Shown here piece after piece: positions 50,380-60,880 of a stretch of DNA of 64,000 bases (the stretch's first letter is position 1; each line of letters begins with the position of its first letter). The position numbers and the translations under genes were made by a program. The stretch comes from Heracleum sosnowskyi (Eukaryota; Streptophyta; Magnoliopsida; Apiales; Apiaceae), in contig CM061241.1 of assembly GCA_030848705.1 (NCBI GenBank), forward strand, positions 79,679,178-79,743,177. The letters run 5' to 3'. The notes under the pieces were generated by a model, which had not been told where the DNA came from, searched no databases, and saw only the letters and a list, made by a program, of their open reading frames with translations.

Positions 50380-50395
50380 ACGGGCTATAACCTAG

Positions 50396-50845
50396 TATAT
50401 ACAATTTCAAAAAAATTACCTGAGATGAATCCCAAGTTTCTCCAAGTTGAAAAAGAATGCTGACCGACCATCGCTCTATTATGCATTCTTTTTAAAAAGA
50501 AATTATTTAATATGTAGTAGATAATAATTGATCCCTTTATCGTAGTCTCTTATTATCCCTCTTAATTTTATTAAATAATAGAATATAATTTGATTTAATC
50601 TTGAGATCTATAGTAGCATTTTTTGATTATCGCTCTTACTTGTATTATATAATAGAATAGAATGTAATAATATAATAGGTAGAAATAACAAAACTACCCC
50701 GAAACTTAAGAAAGAATAAAAATGATGATTTTTTACATTAGTTCTATTCAACTTAGGAATAGAATTAAAATAAAAAAACATACTCGACTTAGAATTGAAA
50801 TATAGACCAACAATCAAATAAGTCTACTCAACTTAGAATTAGAGT
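50396..50845. other. Intergenic AT-rich sequence
   Basis: Starts just after the Helitron 3' end at 50395. A loosely repeated motif CTCAACTTAGAATT(G/A)A occurs near 50745-50845. No coding sense. Confidence 0.3.
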
Positions 50846-51025
50846 TACAGTTGAAGCTCGATTAAGTAATGATCGATAAAGTAATAACCTCGTTAAAATT
50901 ATATCTGTTTTTCGGTCCCAACATAATACAAACAGTGTATTTTTACTCTCGATAAAATATTAAACTCGATAAAATAATATTTTCTCCTGGTCCTAAGGCT
51001 ATTACTTTAAAGAGGTTTAACTGTA
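50846..51025. mobile_element. MITE, 180 bp, imperfect TIRs
   Basis: Left end TACAGTTGAAGCTCGATTAA and the inverted right end TACAGTTAAACCTCTTTAAA share about 25 imperfectly matched bases. The interior (CGATAAAGTAATAACCTCG, CGGTCCCAACATAATAC, TGGTCCTAAGGC) is a pattern I recall from short plant DNA-transposon derivatives. No clear TSD and no coding capacity. Confidence 0.55.
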
Positions 51026-51094
51026 CAAATTTTTACATCGAGAATTATAGTCAACTTAGAAAATCTACTCATGTTTTATTTATATTGTTAAAAT

Positions 51095-51180
51095 AAATTA
51101 TTTTAATATTAGATCTAACGGTTCTCATTCATCTAATTTAAGATCAACGGTTCTTATTGATTTTTTCTGGTAGTAAAGGC
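51095..51180. repeat. Dispersed repeat shared with 17095-17170
   Basis: TTTTAATATTAGATCTAACG, then CTCATTCATCTAATTTAAGA and CAACGGTTCTTATTGATTTT parallel TTAATATTAGATCTAAC, CGCATCCATCATTTAAAATC and TAACGATCCTTATTAATTTT at 17095-17160. Family unknown. Confidence 0.5.
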
Positions 51181-51701
51181 TCGGAGGCCTAGCAATTCGT
51201 TCGTTCCGTGTACTTTCGTATTTCGTGTACATGAATGCTAAATCCAAACACGATCCATTAAGCATTCGTGTAATTACGTGTTCGTGTACCTTCGTGTCAG
51301 GTACTTGTTGTGTCGTATTTCGTGTAATTTTAAATAAAAATAAAAACATAACAATTAAATATTAATTTTTTTTCGTTAATTTTTTGATAGTTGAGTCTTA
51401 AGCCACAATGACACAAGTTTGGTCAAATCTGTCAAACCTAAATTTGAAACTATTTTCTATTTTATTATTTTAAAATTATATGTACAATTTTTAGTGATAA
51501 TTTGCATTTAAATATTTTAAAATATTTATTTAATTATTTATTTGTTTTGTGTATTTTCGTTTCGTGTACCCGTAGATAAACCCAAAACTGGCACTAAATT
51601 TATACGTGTACTTTCATGTTTGTATATCGCAAAGGTAAACACAAACACAATATTTTTGTGTCGTGTTTTCGTATCGTATACGTAATTGGTGGGTCTAGGC
51701 T
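51181..51701. other. TTCGTGTAC-type low-complexity repeats
   Basis: Two patches (51190-51330 and 51535-51690) are rich in variants of CGTGTACTTTCGTGT in the same orientation, separated by AT-rich sequence. Likely a decayed repeat element; ends undefined. Confidence 0.4.
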
Positions 51702-51826
51702 CGAAGATGAAGAACTGAAACCTGATGATACAGATGTCCTACCACGAGTTTCAACGGTGAAATGTCAAACAGTTGTGCAACTTCACTCGGTTGGGCGATT
51801 GGTTCTGGAAATTGGATTGTACGTAG
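51702..51826 (+). pseudogene. Possible orphan exon, family unknown
   Basis: Open from an acceptor-like GTGGGTCTAG to a donor-like GTACGT, encoding LEDEELKPDDTDVLPRVSTV and then VQLHSVGRLVLEIG. Amino-acid use is protein-like, in contrast to the surroundings, but no companion exon or family was recognised. Confidence 0.25.
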
Positions 51827-51989
51827 TTTTTTTATCAATACGATATGAAAATCTTGTCTCATTTTTTATAAAAGGTATATGGTATATCTCGCAGCCTATT
51901 CTATTAGACTGTAAGTAGGAGTCGACCGAAGGTTGGTAAGGATGGCATTAGGAAGTAATATTCCCGTTATCGATTTTCAAACCCGAAAT

Positions 51990-52490
51990 CGCTCCTGGAA
52001 CACACCCCGATCCCCGAACGGGGACTTTTTTTCTCCCCCATCCCCGCCCCAAACGGGGTAAGGGGATCCCCGCGAAGGAATTCTTTCTTTTTTTAAAATA
52101 AATGAATAAATGTTTTGTAAAATATTTTTTAAAAAATAGTTAATAAATCATATTGTATATTATATATTTTTTAGTTCCGTGTCACATAGTAAACATTCTT
52201 TTTAATAGAATTTATTTATAGTTTAAATAAAAGATAAAACTAAGAATACATGTATACTAATATAAAATTTTAATTATTAAAAGGTTAAAATATTTTGAAC
52301 TTACAAAAACACATAAGTTATATCTAATTTTAATATTTTTTAAATATATTATTATGTAGAATATAATAGTTTTATTACATTCGGGGATCGGCTAACGGGG
52401 AGCGAGGGGGGGGGGGGGAATGAGGAACGGGGAATTTCGGGGCGGGTCAGGGAGGGAAGACACTGACCTCGCCCCCACCCTGCCCCACTC
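51990..52490. repeat. GC-rich inverted repeat flanking an AT-rich core
   Basis: The left arm (about 51990-52080) has CCCCGATCCCCGAACGGGGA and GGGGATCCCCGCG. The right arm (about 52380-52490) has ATTCGGGGATCGGCTAACGG and GAACGGGGAATTTCGGGGCG, which is complementary in outline. The core of about 300 bp is AT-rich. The layout suggests an old foldback or MITE-like element; TSDs not defined. Confidence 0.45.
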
Positions 52491-53107
52491 CTTAAATTTT
52501 TCTATAAAACTTCGTTGTTATTTGTCCTAAACCGGAATAAAATATCTGAATTCATAACTGACTAAAAGATTACTCTGATGTTGATATGACCGTAAACCCT
52601 AACCTAATATGTTGTCTAAGAGCTAGTTAAAGATGTTAAAGATTCAAAATGTAGTTTATAAATAACAGATATTGACGCAAGTATGTTGTAGCTTGGTCCT
52701 CTATCTTACACATATTCATAATTGTCATTTCATTCCGAAATAGTTGTTGTAAGTTAACTATCACGGGATGACAATGTCATGCCACTATGTAATACTAAAA
52801 TGAATTTAGATATATTAAAAATTTATAAATATCTAATTAGTATATTACAATTATCAATATATTGTATTACACATACTAATAAATAATGTTACTTTACTAA
52901 ATTAAACGATTTAAAAATGTATGAGTTGATTACATATCATACATCACTAATTTATACTATAAAATAATATAATATAAATCAGTAAAAGTATAAAAGAAAA
53001 AAATGGTTAAATTTTGTTAATATGTCTTAGTTATCAAAATACCAAATATTTCTTTGATTTATTCACACACTCACATATAGTATGTGTATGATTTATAACA
53101 ATTAAGA
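52491..53107. other. AT-rich intergenic sequence
   Basis: No coding sense, element end or repeat could be supported. Confidence 0.3.
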
Positions 53108-53175
53108 TTGAGTGGCCTAGTGGTATGATGGTGTTCAAGTAAAGATAGAGACCTAAGTTCAATTCCTATCAACAA
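53108..53175 (+). mobile_element. tRNA-derived SINE-like sequence
   Basis: A box TGGCCTAGTGG (53113-53123) fits the TRGCNNAGYNGG consensus, and B box AGTTCAATTCC (53156-53166) fits GGTTCGANTCC with changes, spaced 43 bases as in tRNA promoters. ACATTTTTTTT follows. The arms do not form a clean cloverleaf, so a SINE head or tRNA relic is more likely than a tRNA gene. Confidence 0.45.
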
Positions 53176-53248
53176 CATTTTTTTTCAAAAATTAATAAGT
53201 ACAAGGGCAATTTAGACATTTTTGAAATGGAAACACAAGGAGTAGGAT

Positions 53249-53389
53249 GTGTTTGATTTACCCACCTAGAGGGATTGAGGTTCTCATTCGACACAACAAA
53301 ATTGTTAATCCAAACACTATCACTTGGATTTAGGATTCCGATTCCCATTAACCAGACTCATTAATAATGAACCAAACCCCCCAAAGTAG
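53249..53389. mobile_element. Possible MITE with GGATGTGTTTG / CAAACCCCCC ends
   Basis: Left end AGGATGTGTTTGATTTACCC and right end (inverted) GGGGGGTTTGGTTCATTATT are loosely complementary. The interior has CATTCGACACAAC and CCGATTCCCATTAACC. About 140 bp, non-coding. The pattern resembles short terminal-inverted elements, but TSDs could not be fixed. Confidence 0.35.
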
Positions 53390-53905
53390 TTCACTATATG
53401 AAAAATAAATGATTATTATTTTTGTTAATCTTAACTGGTTTGATGCACAAGAACTATATGATTTTATACTATTTTATTTGGATGAAATAACTATTTTGTT
53501 TATATTCAACAAGAAAAGATCGAAAAGATTCGAAGTATAAATTGATAAAATTATCTCTCTCTCCATAAACATATTATCTAAGGTTCGAAATATCGAGCTC
53601 GTCAAAATAATTAAATGTTTGCGTAAATGCATCGGTAATTTTTTTGTAAAACACATTATTTGACATTATGCTTGAACTTATGCCCAAGAAAAATCAATGT
53701 GTTAGTGTTGTTACTAAAAAAATATATAATTTATTCGCGTGAATTGAATTTAACAAGTTACTACTAGACAAGTCCAACTGAATTGAATTTAACAAGTTTT
53801 GGCACCAGAACTGAACAAGTTACTTTTAAAAAAAAATTAATTGAATTTTAGACGTATTCAATCCATGTTTTCCTTCCTATTAACTCTTTGTAGCTCCTTG
53901 CGTTT
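53390..53905. other. AT-rich intergenic sequence
   Basis: A duplicated phrase, CTGAATTGAATTTAACAAGT-like, occurs at about 53737 and 53769. Nothing else recognised. Confidence 0.3.
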
Positions 53906-54648
53906 CTATCTTTTGAGCTTTGCCCAAACAACATGTTTCTCTTTTGAATTACTTATATCTTTGTAAGTCTCAAAAAGACTTTCAATTCCTTCTTCATTTA
54001 AAACTGTAAATTCTTTGTGGAAACTTGAAACCATCAGCTCACTATTTAGCTTCTGCAAACGTCGTCCAATATCAATTTCTATGTCGAATGGGTCCTCGAT
54101 GCAAAAATAATGGCGTATGATACCATTGTTCTCTACCTTCTTATTTGTCCATCCATTTTCATATTCTCTGTGATATTTAAGAAATGAAAAAAAAAACAGT
54201 ATTTAAAAAAGAAGTTATCACGTGAGGACGCCAGCAGCTCGAACGATACAACATCTCTTTCATAATTGAACTTTGATGAGTAATATTGAATTATTTTTTC
54301 AAGAGTTCTTTTAGCGAGTATTTGACACTTGTCATTTCTTCTTACACCATACTTAACTCATCCTTATTCAACAGCTTACCGCACAAGAAATTCTAATTGA
54401 AAAAAAATGTTATTAAGCTAAACCCCAAACTAGCCACACAACCTCTTAATTTAGTCAATAGTTACATTTTTGCCCAGAACTTAATCAATATGAGAATTTT
54501 TTTTTACTATGGGGTTAAATTCCAGAGCTGACTTGAGCAATTTAGAATTCTTGAGAGGCTGAATGTTGTAGATGGTGATGTTCACAAAAATTCCAGAAAT
54601 TTTGTCATGGCCGACAACCATTGGTACTTTGTTGAACGGTTTGAGCAT
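53906..54648 (-). pseudogene. Uridylyltransferase/poly(A)-polymerase-like nucleotidyltransferase pseudogene
   Basis: Four collinear minus-strand pieces. 54648-54505: end of the nucleotidyltransferase core (FNKVPMVVGHDKISGIFVNI), with Asn where the third catalytic Asp is expected. Near 54450-54390: RGCVASLGFSLITFFF. 54354-54213: NDKCQILAKRTLEKIIQYYS and FNYERDVVSFEL. 54184-53906: the PAP-associated region NNGIIRHYFCIEDPFDIEID, IGRRLQ, ending WAKLKR and TAG. The order matches Cid1-type RNA uridylyltransferases (HESO1/URT1 relatives). Stops and frame changes separate the pieces, several at T or A runs, and no introns are evident. The catalytic GS motif region upstream is not recognisable. Each piece is short and lacks a start codon, so it is easily missed. 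Confidence 0.6.
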
Positions 54649-55580
54649 AGAAGGAACATAATGTAATTTTTTAAAAGTAGTTTCTAGTTTCTATTTTAAG
54701 AGAAGTTTCTATTTGATCACTACCCTATATATATTGGTTTTAAACCGAAACCGATCAAACCAAACCGTTATAATTAGGTTGATTTTTTTTGAAAGTTATG
54801 ATCTTTGGTTTGGTTATGATTTGAAAAGTTGAAAACCCGATATTATGATTTGTTTGGTTTCACTATTCAAAACCGGCCAACCTACCCGATATTCACCCCT
54901 GCCCAGACCCGGGGCATGCGGATTTCAACTCATTTCTCTGTAAACATTTTAATTGATTTAGATTAAAAATAAAACATTAATATTTCGATGATCTCAACAT
55001 CGAATTCATCATCATCATCGATAATTATTGTCATCCATGATAAGTTAATTTGACTTCAAAAAATTCAAGTTTCTTAAAATTTGTTAAAATTTTCATTATT
55101 TTATAATCTTAATTTGAGATTTTCACCTCATAGATCTTTCATCAGATCACACAAATTCAAAACCCATTTCCAGTTTCAAATTATTTATTCCCAAAATACG
55201 TTTTTTTTTATTTCTTAAAAACTCAACATCGTGGATAAAAACAAACCATAGTTTTACCATTAAAATTCTCAATATTAAAAACTAAAAAAATATCGAAAAC
55301 CCTAAACATCCAATTCCACGTACATACCATATCCCCCCCCCCCAACAATCATCGCACACAGATCTCTCCCCCACCCCAATCATTTACACAAGAAAAATGC
55401 CAAGAAATCATAAAAATTCTTCATAAAAGTGTTCCTAATGTCATGTGTCTCTTTCTAATTGATTGATATAATAATTAATAATAGGGACCCGCGTATATTC
55501 ATATGTATCCTCAAATCAAAACACTCCATTTGACACTCTGGATTTTTTAGGACAACCCGGAAGTTGAATTTCAATGATGA
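54649..55580. other. Intergenic sequence with a possible hAT-like relic
   Basis: At 54740-54905 runs of AAACCGAAACCGATCAAACC and CCGGCCAACCTACCCGATAT, then TCACCCCTG, look like the inner part and one end of an hAT-type MITE; the other end was not found. The remainder to 55580 is AT-rich with a C run (55327-55343) and no coding sense. Confidence 0.3.
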
Positions 55581-56167
55581 GAGCATTTTCAATAAAGACA
55601 CCCTTAAGAGCATTCACATTGGAATCCATATCCTTATAATTTGGGGATTTTTATGGCATTTTATCCAAAAAAACACCTCACATCCGGAATCCTAAAATGG
55701 GGTTTAATTTTAGGGACTAAAACCAAACCCTCATTTTTAGGGCTGTATTGTAGATCCCTATTTACACGTCACCCGCCAAATACCGTCAAGTACACACTAT
55801 ATTTACCCGCCAGATATTATCCTACCTTATTTTATTGTAGAAAACACCTTTTATCTCTCAATCTTCACACCAATTTTATTTCTCAATCTTCACACCAGAA
55901 ATACCTTACTGATTCCTATTGAAAAATTCTTCAATGTCTACCTCTCCACCATATCAAGCAAACTTCACCTCACTCTAATGTCAAGGTTTGTTTTCTCAAT
56001 CACATTCCCTTTTTTCTCTTTCTGTGATTGTATTAGACAAATTTTATTTTGGTATATACATCAGTTGATTTTGATATTGTATACTCAGTTATATGATTTA
56101 ACATCTTTATTTAACCAAGTAATTTAAGAGTTCAAATTGTTTTAAAAATTTTGTTTTCAGGGAAGGA

Positions 56168-57255
56168 ATGGATTCACAAGATCCTGGACATGGGTATTTT
56201 ACTGACCTTTTAAATCAAGATCATGTACTCGATTCCACATTTATTTGGCAAAATGAAACATCTCCTAGGACAAATGATGATTCTCCTCCATTTCCTCATA
56301 ATAAAGAAATCATTACTAAAAAACCAGCCAGGGGAGTAAATTTTACCCCCGAAGAGGACAAATTACTCCTCTCTGCTTGGTTGAATTGTAGTATTGATGT
56401 TGTTCAAGGAACTTACCAGAAGCACTTGCAACTATGGGGAAAATTTTTCGAATACTTTCAGCAATATAAAGAAACCACTAATGAACGAACTATAAAATCT
56501 TTAACACATCGATGGTCAGTTATAGAGAAGGCAACAAATAAATTTTGTGGGAAACTAGCTCAAGTTGTTGAATTAAATCAAAGTGGAATGACTGAGCAGG
56601 ACAAGGTAGTTTTATACCTTACTCTTTTTTACTCAATTTATTTATTTTGCAACTATAACATTTATTTGTTTGAGAATTAATTTATTTGTTTGTGTGCAAG
56701 TTTGCCAAGGCTAAAGTTATGTACCAATCTCTAGAGAAGTGCAGCTTTCAATTTGAACATTGTTATCACATGTTAAAGAACCAACCTAAGTGGATTGGAC
56801 ATACCACTAAAGAGGATCCAAAGCGAAGAAAGATGGTGTCTCCATCTCCATCCCCATCCCTGATCTCAACCACCACTCAATGTTCAACAACTACAGAGGA
56901 TAATGTGTTTGAAAATGATGTAATTGAATTGGATCGACCAATTGGAAGGAAAGCTGAAAAAGGAAAATGAAAGGCTTTAGATAAGCAAATAGAGGAAAGT
57001 GTTCAACTCCGAAAGTTAAAGTATACTCTTTTGGAGGAGTCACGTGTTCAGGAAAAAGAATTTTTTCGTCTAAAGGCTGAGAAAATGAAGTATGACAAGG
57101 AGAAAAAGGAAACAAAATTGCGTCAAGAGTATGCAAGACTGAAGTTAGAATGTGAGAAAGTGAAACTTGCAAAGAAAGAATCAGATCAACGCATTATGAT
57201 GATGAACGTGAGTGGTATGCCAGAGATGCAACGTCTATATTTCCTACAACTATAG
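56168..57255 (+). CDS. Harbinger Myb/SANT-like protein (second transposon protein), one premature stop
   Basis: Two coding exons, 56168-56605 (AAG|GTAGTT) and 56701-57255 (GTGTGCAAG|TTT), phase 0, about 330 residues. A 5' UTR intron is likely (TCAAG|GTTTGT near 55985 to TTTTCAG at 56160). Residues ~58-140 form the SANT-like DNA-binding domain (FTPEEDKLLLSAWLN, TIKSLTHRWSVIEKATNKF). The C-terminus is a Lys/Glu coiled coil (LRQEYARLKLECEKVKLAKK). TGA at 56968-56970 interrupts it in frame. In Harbinger elements this protein brings the transposase to the TIRs and into the nucleus. The two genes are convergent, with a 480-bp gap. Confidence 0.8.
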
Positions 57256-57738
57256 AAGGAAATTATGGAACACGGATGTACCTGATTCGGACTAACATGA
57301 AATACAACCCATGAGTATATTTTGCTTAGTATGATATCTTATCAAGCACCTGATTTTCTCTAGTTTGTAAAGGCTGTTCCAGAGCTATTAGTTAAACATT
57401 CAGGTGCTAACTCATTAACTGCTATGTTTCTTGATCCCTCATGCGGTTTGCAGCAAAACAGAAACTGAACATCATAGATTGATGACAAACTTAAAAATCT
57501 ACATGAATACGAATATCACCATAGTGATAATCAAAATCACAGAACCACTCTAGTTAAACATAATCGCGGTGCACATTAACAGAACATCGTTCTGCAGATT
57601 GAGTTACAATAACACTGGTGCACTTAAACATAAAAAACATTAACGTTGAGAATATAATAGCCATTGATGTTCAATTAGATCTTCTTGAAACTGGTGATAT
57701 GCAAAACTCTCTCTAATATGATGACGACGCTGAATGAA
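57256..57738. other. Region between the convergent Harbinger genes
   Basis: No coding sense was established. It probably holds the 3' UTRs of both genes. Confidence 0.4.
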
Positions 57739-58873
57739 TTATGCAAACTCCGTTGTATGATTGCGTGACAATTCCAGAGGGCCATCATCAAGTTGATCAT
57801 ACTCAATTTGGTGATTTTCACTGTCATTACGTTCATCTTCAATGATCATATTATGTAAAATCACACATGCTTTCATAATATTTGTGAGCTCTTTCACTTT
57901 AAACATCCTGGAAGGTCCACGAATGATAGCAAATTGTTGCTGAAGTACCCCAAATGCACGCTCAACATCCTTTCTTGCGGCTTCTTGTGCCTTCACAAAA
58001 ATTTTCCTCTTATTTTCTTGTGGAGATGGAATCGTCTTCACAAAAGTTTTCCATTTGGGATAAATATCGTCCGCTAGATAATACCCCATATTGTAGTTGC
58101 CATTAATTGTGTAATTGACGGGATGAGCACGACCCTGAGCAAGTTCAGTGAAAACAAAAGACCTCTCTAGCACATTGATGTCATTATGTGAACCGAGCAT
58201 ACCAAAGAACGCATGCCAGATCCAGAGATCATATGAAGCAACTGCTTCTAAAATAATAGTTGGTTTTCGTATATGGCTAGAATACATACCTTTCCATGTC
58301 GCATGACAGTTTTTCCACTTCCAGTGCATGCAGTCAATGCTTCCGAGCATTCCAGGAAATCCTCTTTGTTCAGCAACATCAAGGAATCGGATAATATCAT
58401 TAGCATTTGGAGACCGTAATATTCACCGGAAAAGACACTTACTAAAGTCTCAGTGAATCTTTTTAGACTCTCCATTGCGGTGGTTTCACCAATACATATG
58501 TATTGGTCCATAAAATCTCCAGTAACCCCATAGGCAAGCATTCTAAGTGCTGCAACTATTTTTTGCATAGAAGATAAACCAAGTCGTCCGCATTATCTCT
58601 TTTCTGGATGAAATACGGCTCATAAGACTCTACCTCATTTAGAATATGAAGAAATAATGGATGGCTCATGCGAAATCTTCTTCGAAACATATTTGAGGGA
58701 TATACTGGATCCTCTGCAAAATAATCACGAAATAAGCGCTCATGCCCTTGGTTATGATTCCGGCGAATAAACTTACGACGTTGCATATGCTCGGGAGGCC
58801 TTTCATTTTCAACATCAGTATCATCTTCTGATGAAAAGTATGTTAATACTTTACGAAAAAATGATCGAGCCAT
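57739..58873 (-). pseudogene. Harbinger DDE transposase, two frameshifts
   Basis: Three overlapping frames form one transposase. 58873-58556 starts MARSFFRKVLTYFSSEDD and has FRRRFRMSHPLFLHIL. After a 1-nt loss near 58571-58580 the second frame reads QKIVAALRMLAYG and GETTAMESLKRFTETLVSVF. After another loss near 58414-58427 the third frame (58350-57739) reads MLGSIDCMHWKWKNC. The DDE acids appear as Asp in GSIDCMHWKW, Asp in MLGSHNDINVL and Glu in ARKDVERAFGVLQ, so the catalytic triad is kept. The C-terminus has ACVILHNMIIEDE, typical of the family. Confidence 0.9.
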
Positions 58874-59555
58874 TATAAGTAAAACAAGATTTCTGAAAGA
58901 ACTGAAAGTATGTCAAAGAAATGTGTGTTTTGTTACCTTTTGAAGGGAGTATATGACTAAAAAAGGTGATCGTTAAAATTTGAACTGATATAAACAAAAA
59001 TAATGATAAGACAAAATGGTTTAGATAGTTCAAATTGTAAATGAATTGAGAAAGTGAAAATTTAATTCCAAAAAAATATAAGGATAAAGACGGGGAATAG
59101 GATGTAAAAAACTATTAAGAGGAAAATAAAATTTGGAGATAATTATAGGGAATTACTATTTTTGGTATGTTTTTGGGGATGGGGATGATGTCTCCAATGT
59201 GAATGCTCTAAGGGGTGCCAAACTTTTTCAACACATTATAAATATTAATATTTTAATTTTCCTCTATTTATGTCACATTTAACACCCTTCAACTCCAATA
59301 GTTGGCACCCCATGTAAGATGCTTAGATGGTTCCCAAATAAATACTATAAAACTAGTTATAATGTAATAGGTATGTGCAATATATACTTTTAGTTCAAGT
59401 ATTTGGATATTTCCAATTAGAGGAGGTGCTGTGTCAAAAGTTGGCAACTTATCTTGACACCCCTGGGGCACCATTGTAACTCTAATAGGAGGCACCCAAG
59501 AGTGCCATGCCACATGGGATTTGGCACCACTCTTGGCACCCTATTAGAGATGCTC

Positions 59556-60037
59556 TTGGTCTTTAATATTTCAATGTTATGTTTTCGACAAGGAAGTCTC
59601 CCCTGCCTCATGTTCATAACACTCCTTCAACAGCTAAAGTCTAAGTACTCTCTCCGTGCCGAGGTCACAAATAACTCAAAATTTGTCATGTACAACTTAA
59701 AATGAGCAGCTAGTTTTGATGCGGGATTGAATCACTTTCCAACAGATAGGAACTACTACAACAGTGTCAAAACTCATACGGTTAATAGTGTGTTGTAAAA
59801 TGGTTAATAGTCAGGGAAGTTATTAAATACGGTATGCGTTTAATATTGTTCCTCCTGGTTTTATTTTTATTTTCTGTGATTCTTTTCAGCTACCGTCGTC
59901 GTGATAATGACCACGGAGGGTTCATTTGTAGTGCTGAAATAGCATCATGTCAACTCGTCAAGGTATATTGTGTTCACAGAAATTCATTACGACTTGTTAA
60001 AAAATAATATTTTATTGTCAATTTTAGCTATTGCAGA
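59556..60037. other. Intergenic sequence with a possible small exon
   Basis: 59890-59962 is open between TTCTTTTCAG and AAG|GTATAT, reading YRRRDNDHGGFICSAEIASC. This could be an exon of an unknown gene together with 60037 onward, or chance. Nothing else supported. Confidence 0.25.
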
Positions 60038-60190
60038 ATGATATTTTTTTTGTCATCCATGGTTGTGGTGAGCACTTCTGTTCACTTAGCTACTAGTGAT
60101 GAAGTGTCAAAGAAAACAATTCAGAGAGTGGATGCAACTATTACTGCCCTCATGGCTGAAACTGAGGACACCATGTACTCAGTTGTATGA
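60038..60190 (+). pseudogene. Short reading frame, possible 3' exon of unknown gene
   Basis: 50 codons after an acceptor (TATTGCAG|A), with VHLATSDEVSKKTIQRVDAT and LMAETEDTMYSVV before TGA. The polar helical composition is unlike the AT-rich surroundings. It is out of frame with the upstream open stretch at 59890-59962 if they are spliced directly. Family not recognised. Confidence 0.25.
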
Positions 60191-60499
60191 CTGATTTCCA
60201 TGGTTGGTTTCGATATCCGATTTAAACCAAAACTCGTACCAGAAAATCTGACAGTTTAAATTTGTTTTTCTTTTAATTATTCAATTCAACCCGAACATAA
60301 CTCAATTATAATGGTGAGGGTTCGATTTTTACAAAAACAAACCTCTTATTTAAAACTTTGACTGCTAGAATAGTGGTGAGTCCTGAACAAGCTGGGATCG
60401 TTCCATTTCAGGCTCAATTTATCCACTCTAGCTTTTTTACACAAAAGACTCATTTTTTCCTACTTTCAATTATATAAATGCTCATTATAAACAAGCATT
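60191..60499. other. Intergenic AT-rich sequence
   Basis: Contains CGATATCCGATTTAAACC and TTCAACCCGAAC patches that may be more hAT-like relic, without definable ends. Confidence 0.25.
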
Positions 60500-60880
60500 A
60501 CTATTGGAGATTATGGTTAAGCAATGTAGGGAATCTTTTCTTGTTAAATCCAGCTAAGAAGTTAGTTATCCAGCTAAGCAAATGTCCACATCAGCATAAC
60601 AAACTTTGTCTTGTCTTGTATATAATCCTTTCTCTTGTAGTCTTGTAGTTAGTTTTAGTAGTATGGAAAAACAATAGAGTCACAGAAATAGTCAGTTAGT
60701 AAAAGCTTGTATTCGTTCTTCATCAATGGAGTTTTCTACATTTACGTTTTCTGGATTGATCGATCATCACATTTATCAATTACTCGACCAGAACTCAAAA
60801 TTTGTACACATAATCTTCAGACTGAAGTCGATCTATCATGCTTATTATTGTACGACACTATAGTGATACCAGAGTGCAAG
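60500..60880 (+). mobile_element. Decayed copia-type LTR with PBS-like end
   Basis: Begins ATTGGAGATTATGGTTAAGC, has a TATA-like TGTATATAATCC (about 60617) with downstream TCTTGTAG repeats, and ends before GTGATACCAGAGTGCAAG at about 60862, which resembles a mutated TGGTATCAGAGC PBS. No internal domain follows, so it is a remnant. Boundaries are approximate. Confidence 0.35.

Larger units (their letters stand above)
55608..59208. mobile_element. PIF/Harbinger DNA transposon, 3.6 kb, complete ends
   Basis: Perfect 16-bp TIRs GAGCATTCACATTGGA at both ends, flanked by TAA at 55605-55607 and 59209-59211, the three-base target duplication of PIF/Harbinger. It carries two convergent genes, a Myb/SANT protein (plus strand) and a DDE transposase (minus strand), as expected for the superfamily. 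The transposase is frameshifted and the Myb gene has a stop codon, so this copy is not autonomous now, though both genes are readable. Confidence 0.93.
55581..59555. mobile_element. Possible outer MITE interrupted by the Harbinger element
   Basis: GAGCATTTTCAATAAAGACACCC (as GAGCATTTTC and AATAAAGACACCC) at 55581 and the inverted GAGCATCTCTAATAGGGTGCC-type end at 59535-59555 look like one TIR pair, with the Harbinger element inside. Between 59212 and 59540 are several GGCACCC/GGGTGCC repeats. The flanking bases do not give a clear TSD, and the right part may itself be two overlapping MITEs. Confidence 0.35.

Noticed and set aside
52400..52420. G run as a biological signal by itself
   Set aside because: Homopolymer of uncertain length that may include assembly error; considered only as part of the inverted repeat.
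53108..53175. Intact tRNA gene
   Set aside because: A and B boxes are present but the acceptor and anticodon arms do not pair cleanly, so a SINE head or relic was called.
60525..60740. Solo LTR bounded by TGTAGG and CTACA
   Set aside because: The inverted ends are suggestive, but the 5-bp flanks (AGCAA and TTTAC) do not match; a longer decayed LTR ending near a PBS-like motif fits better.
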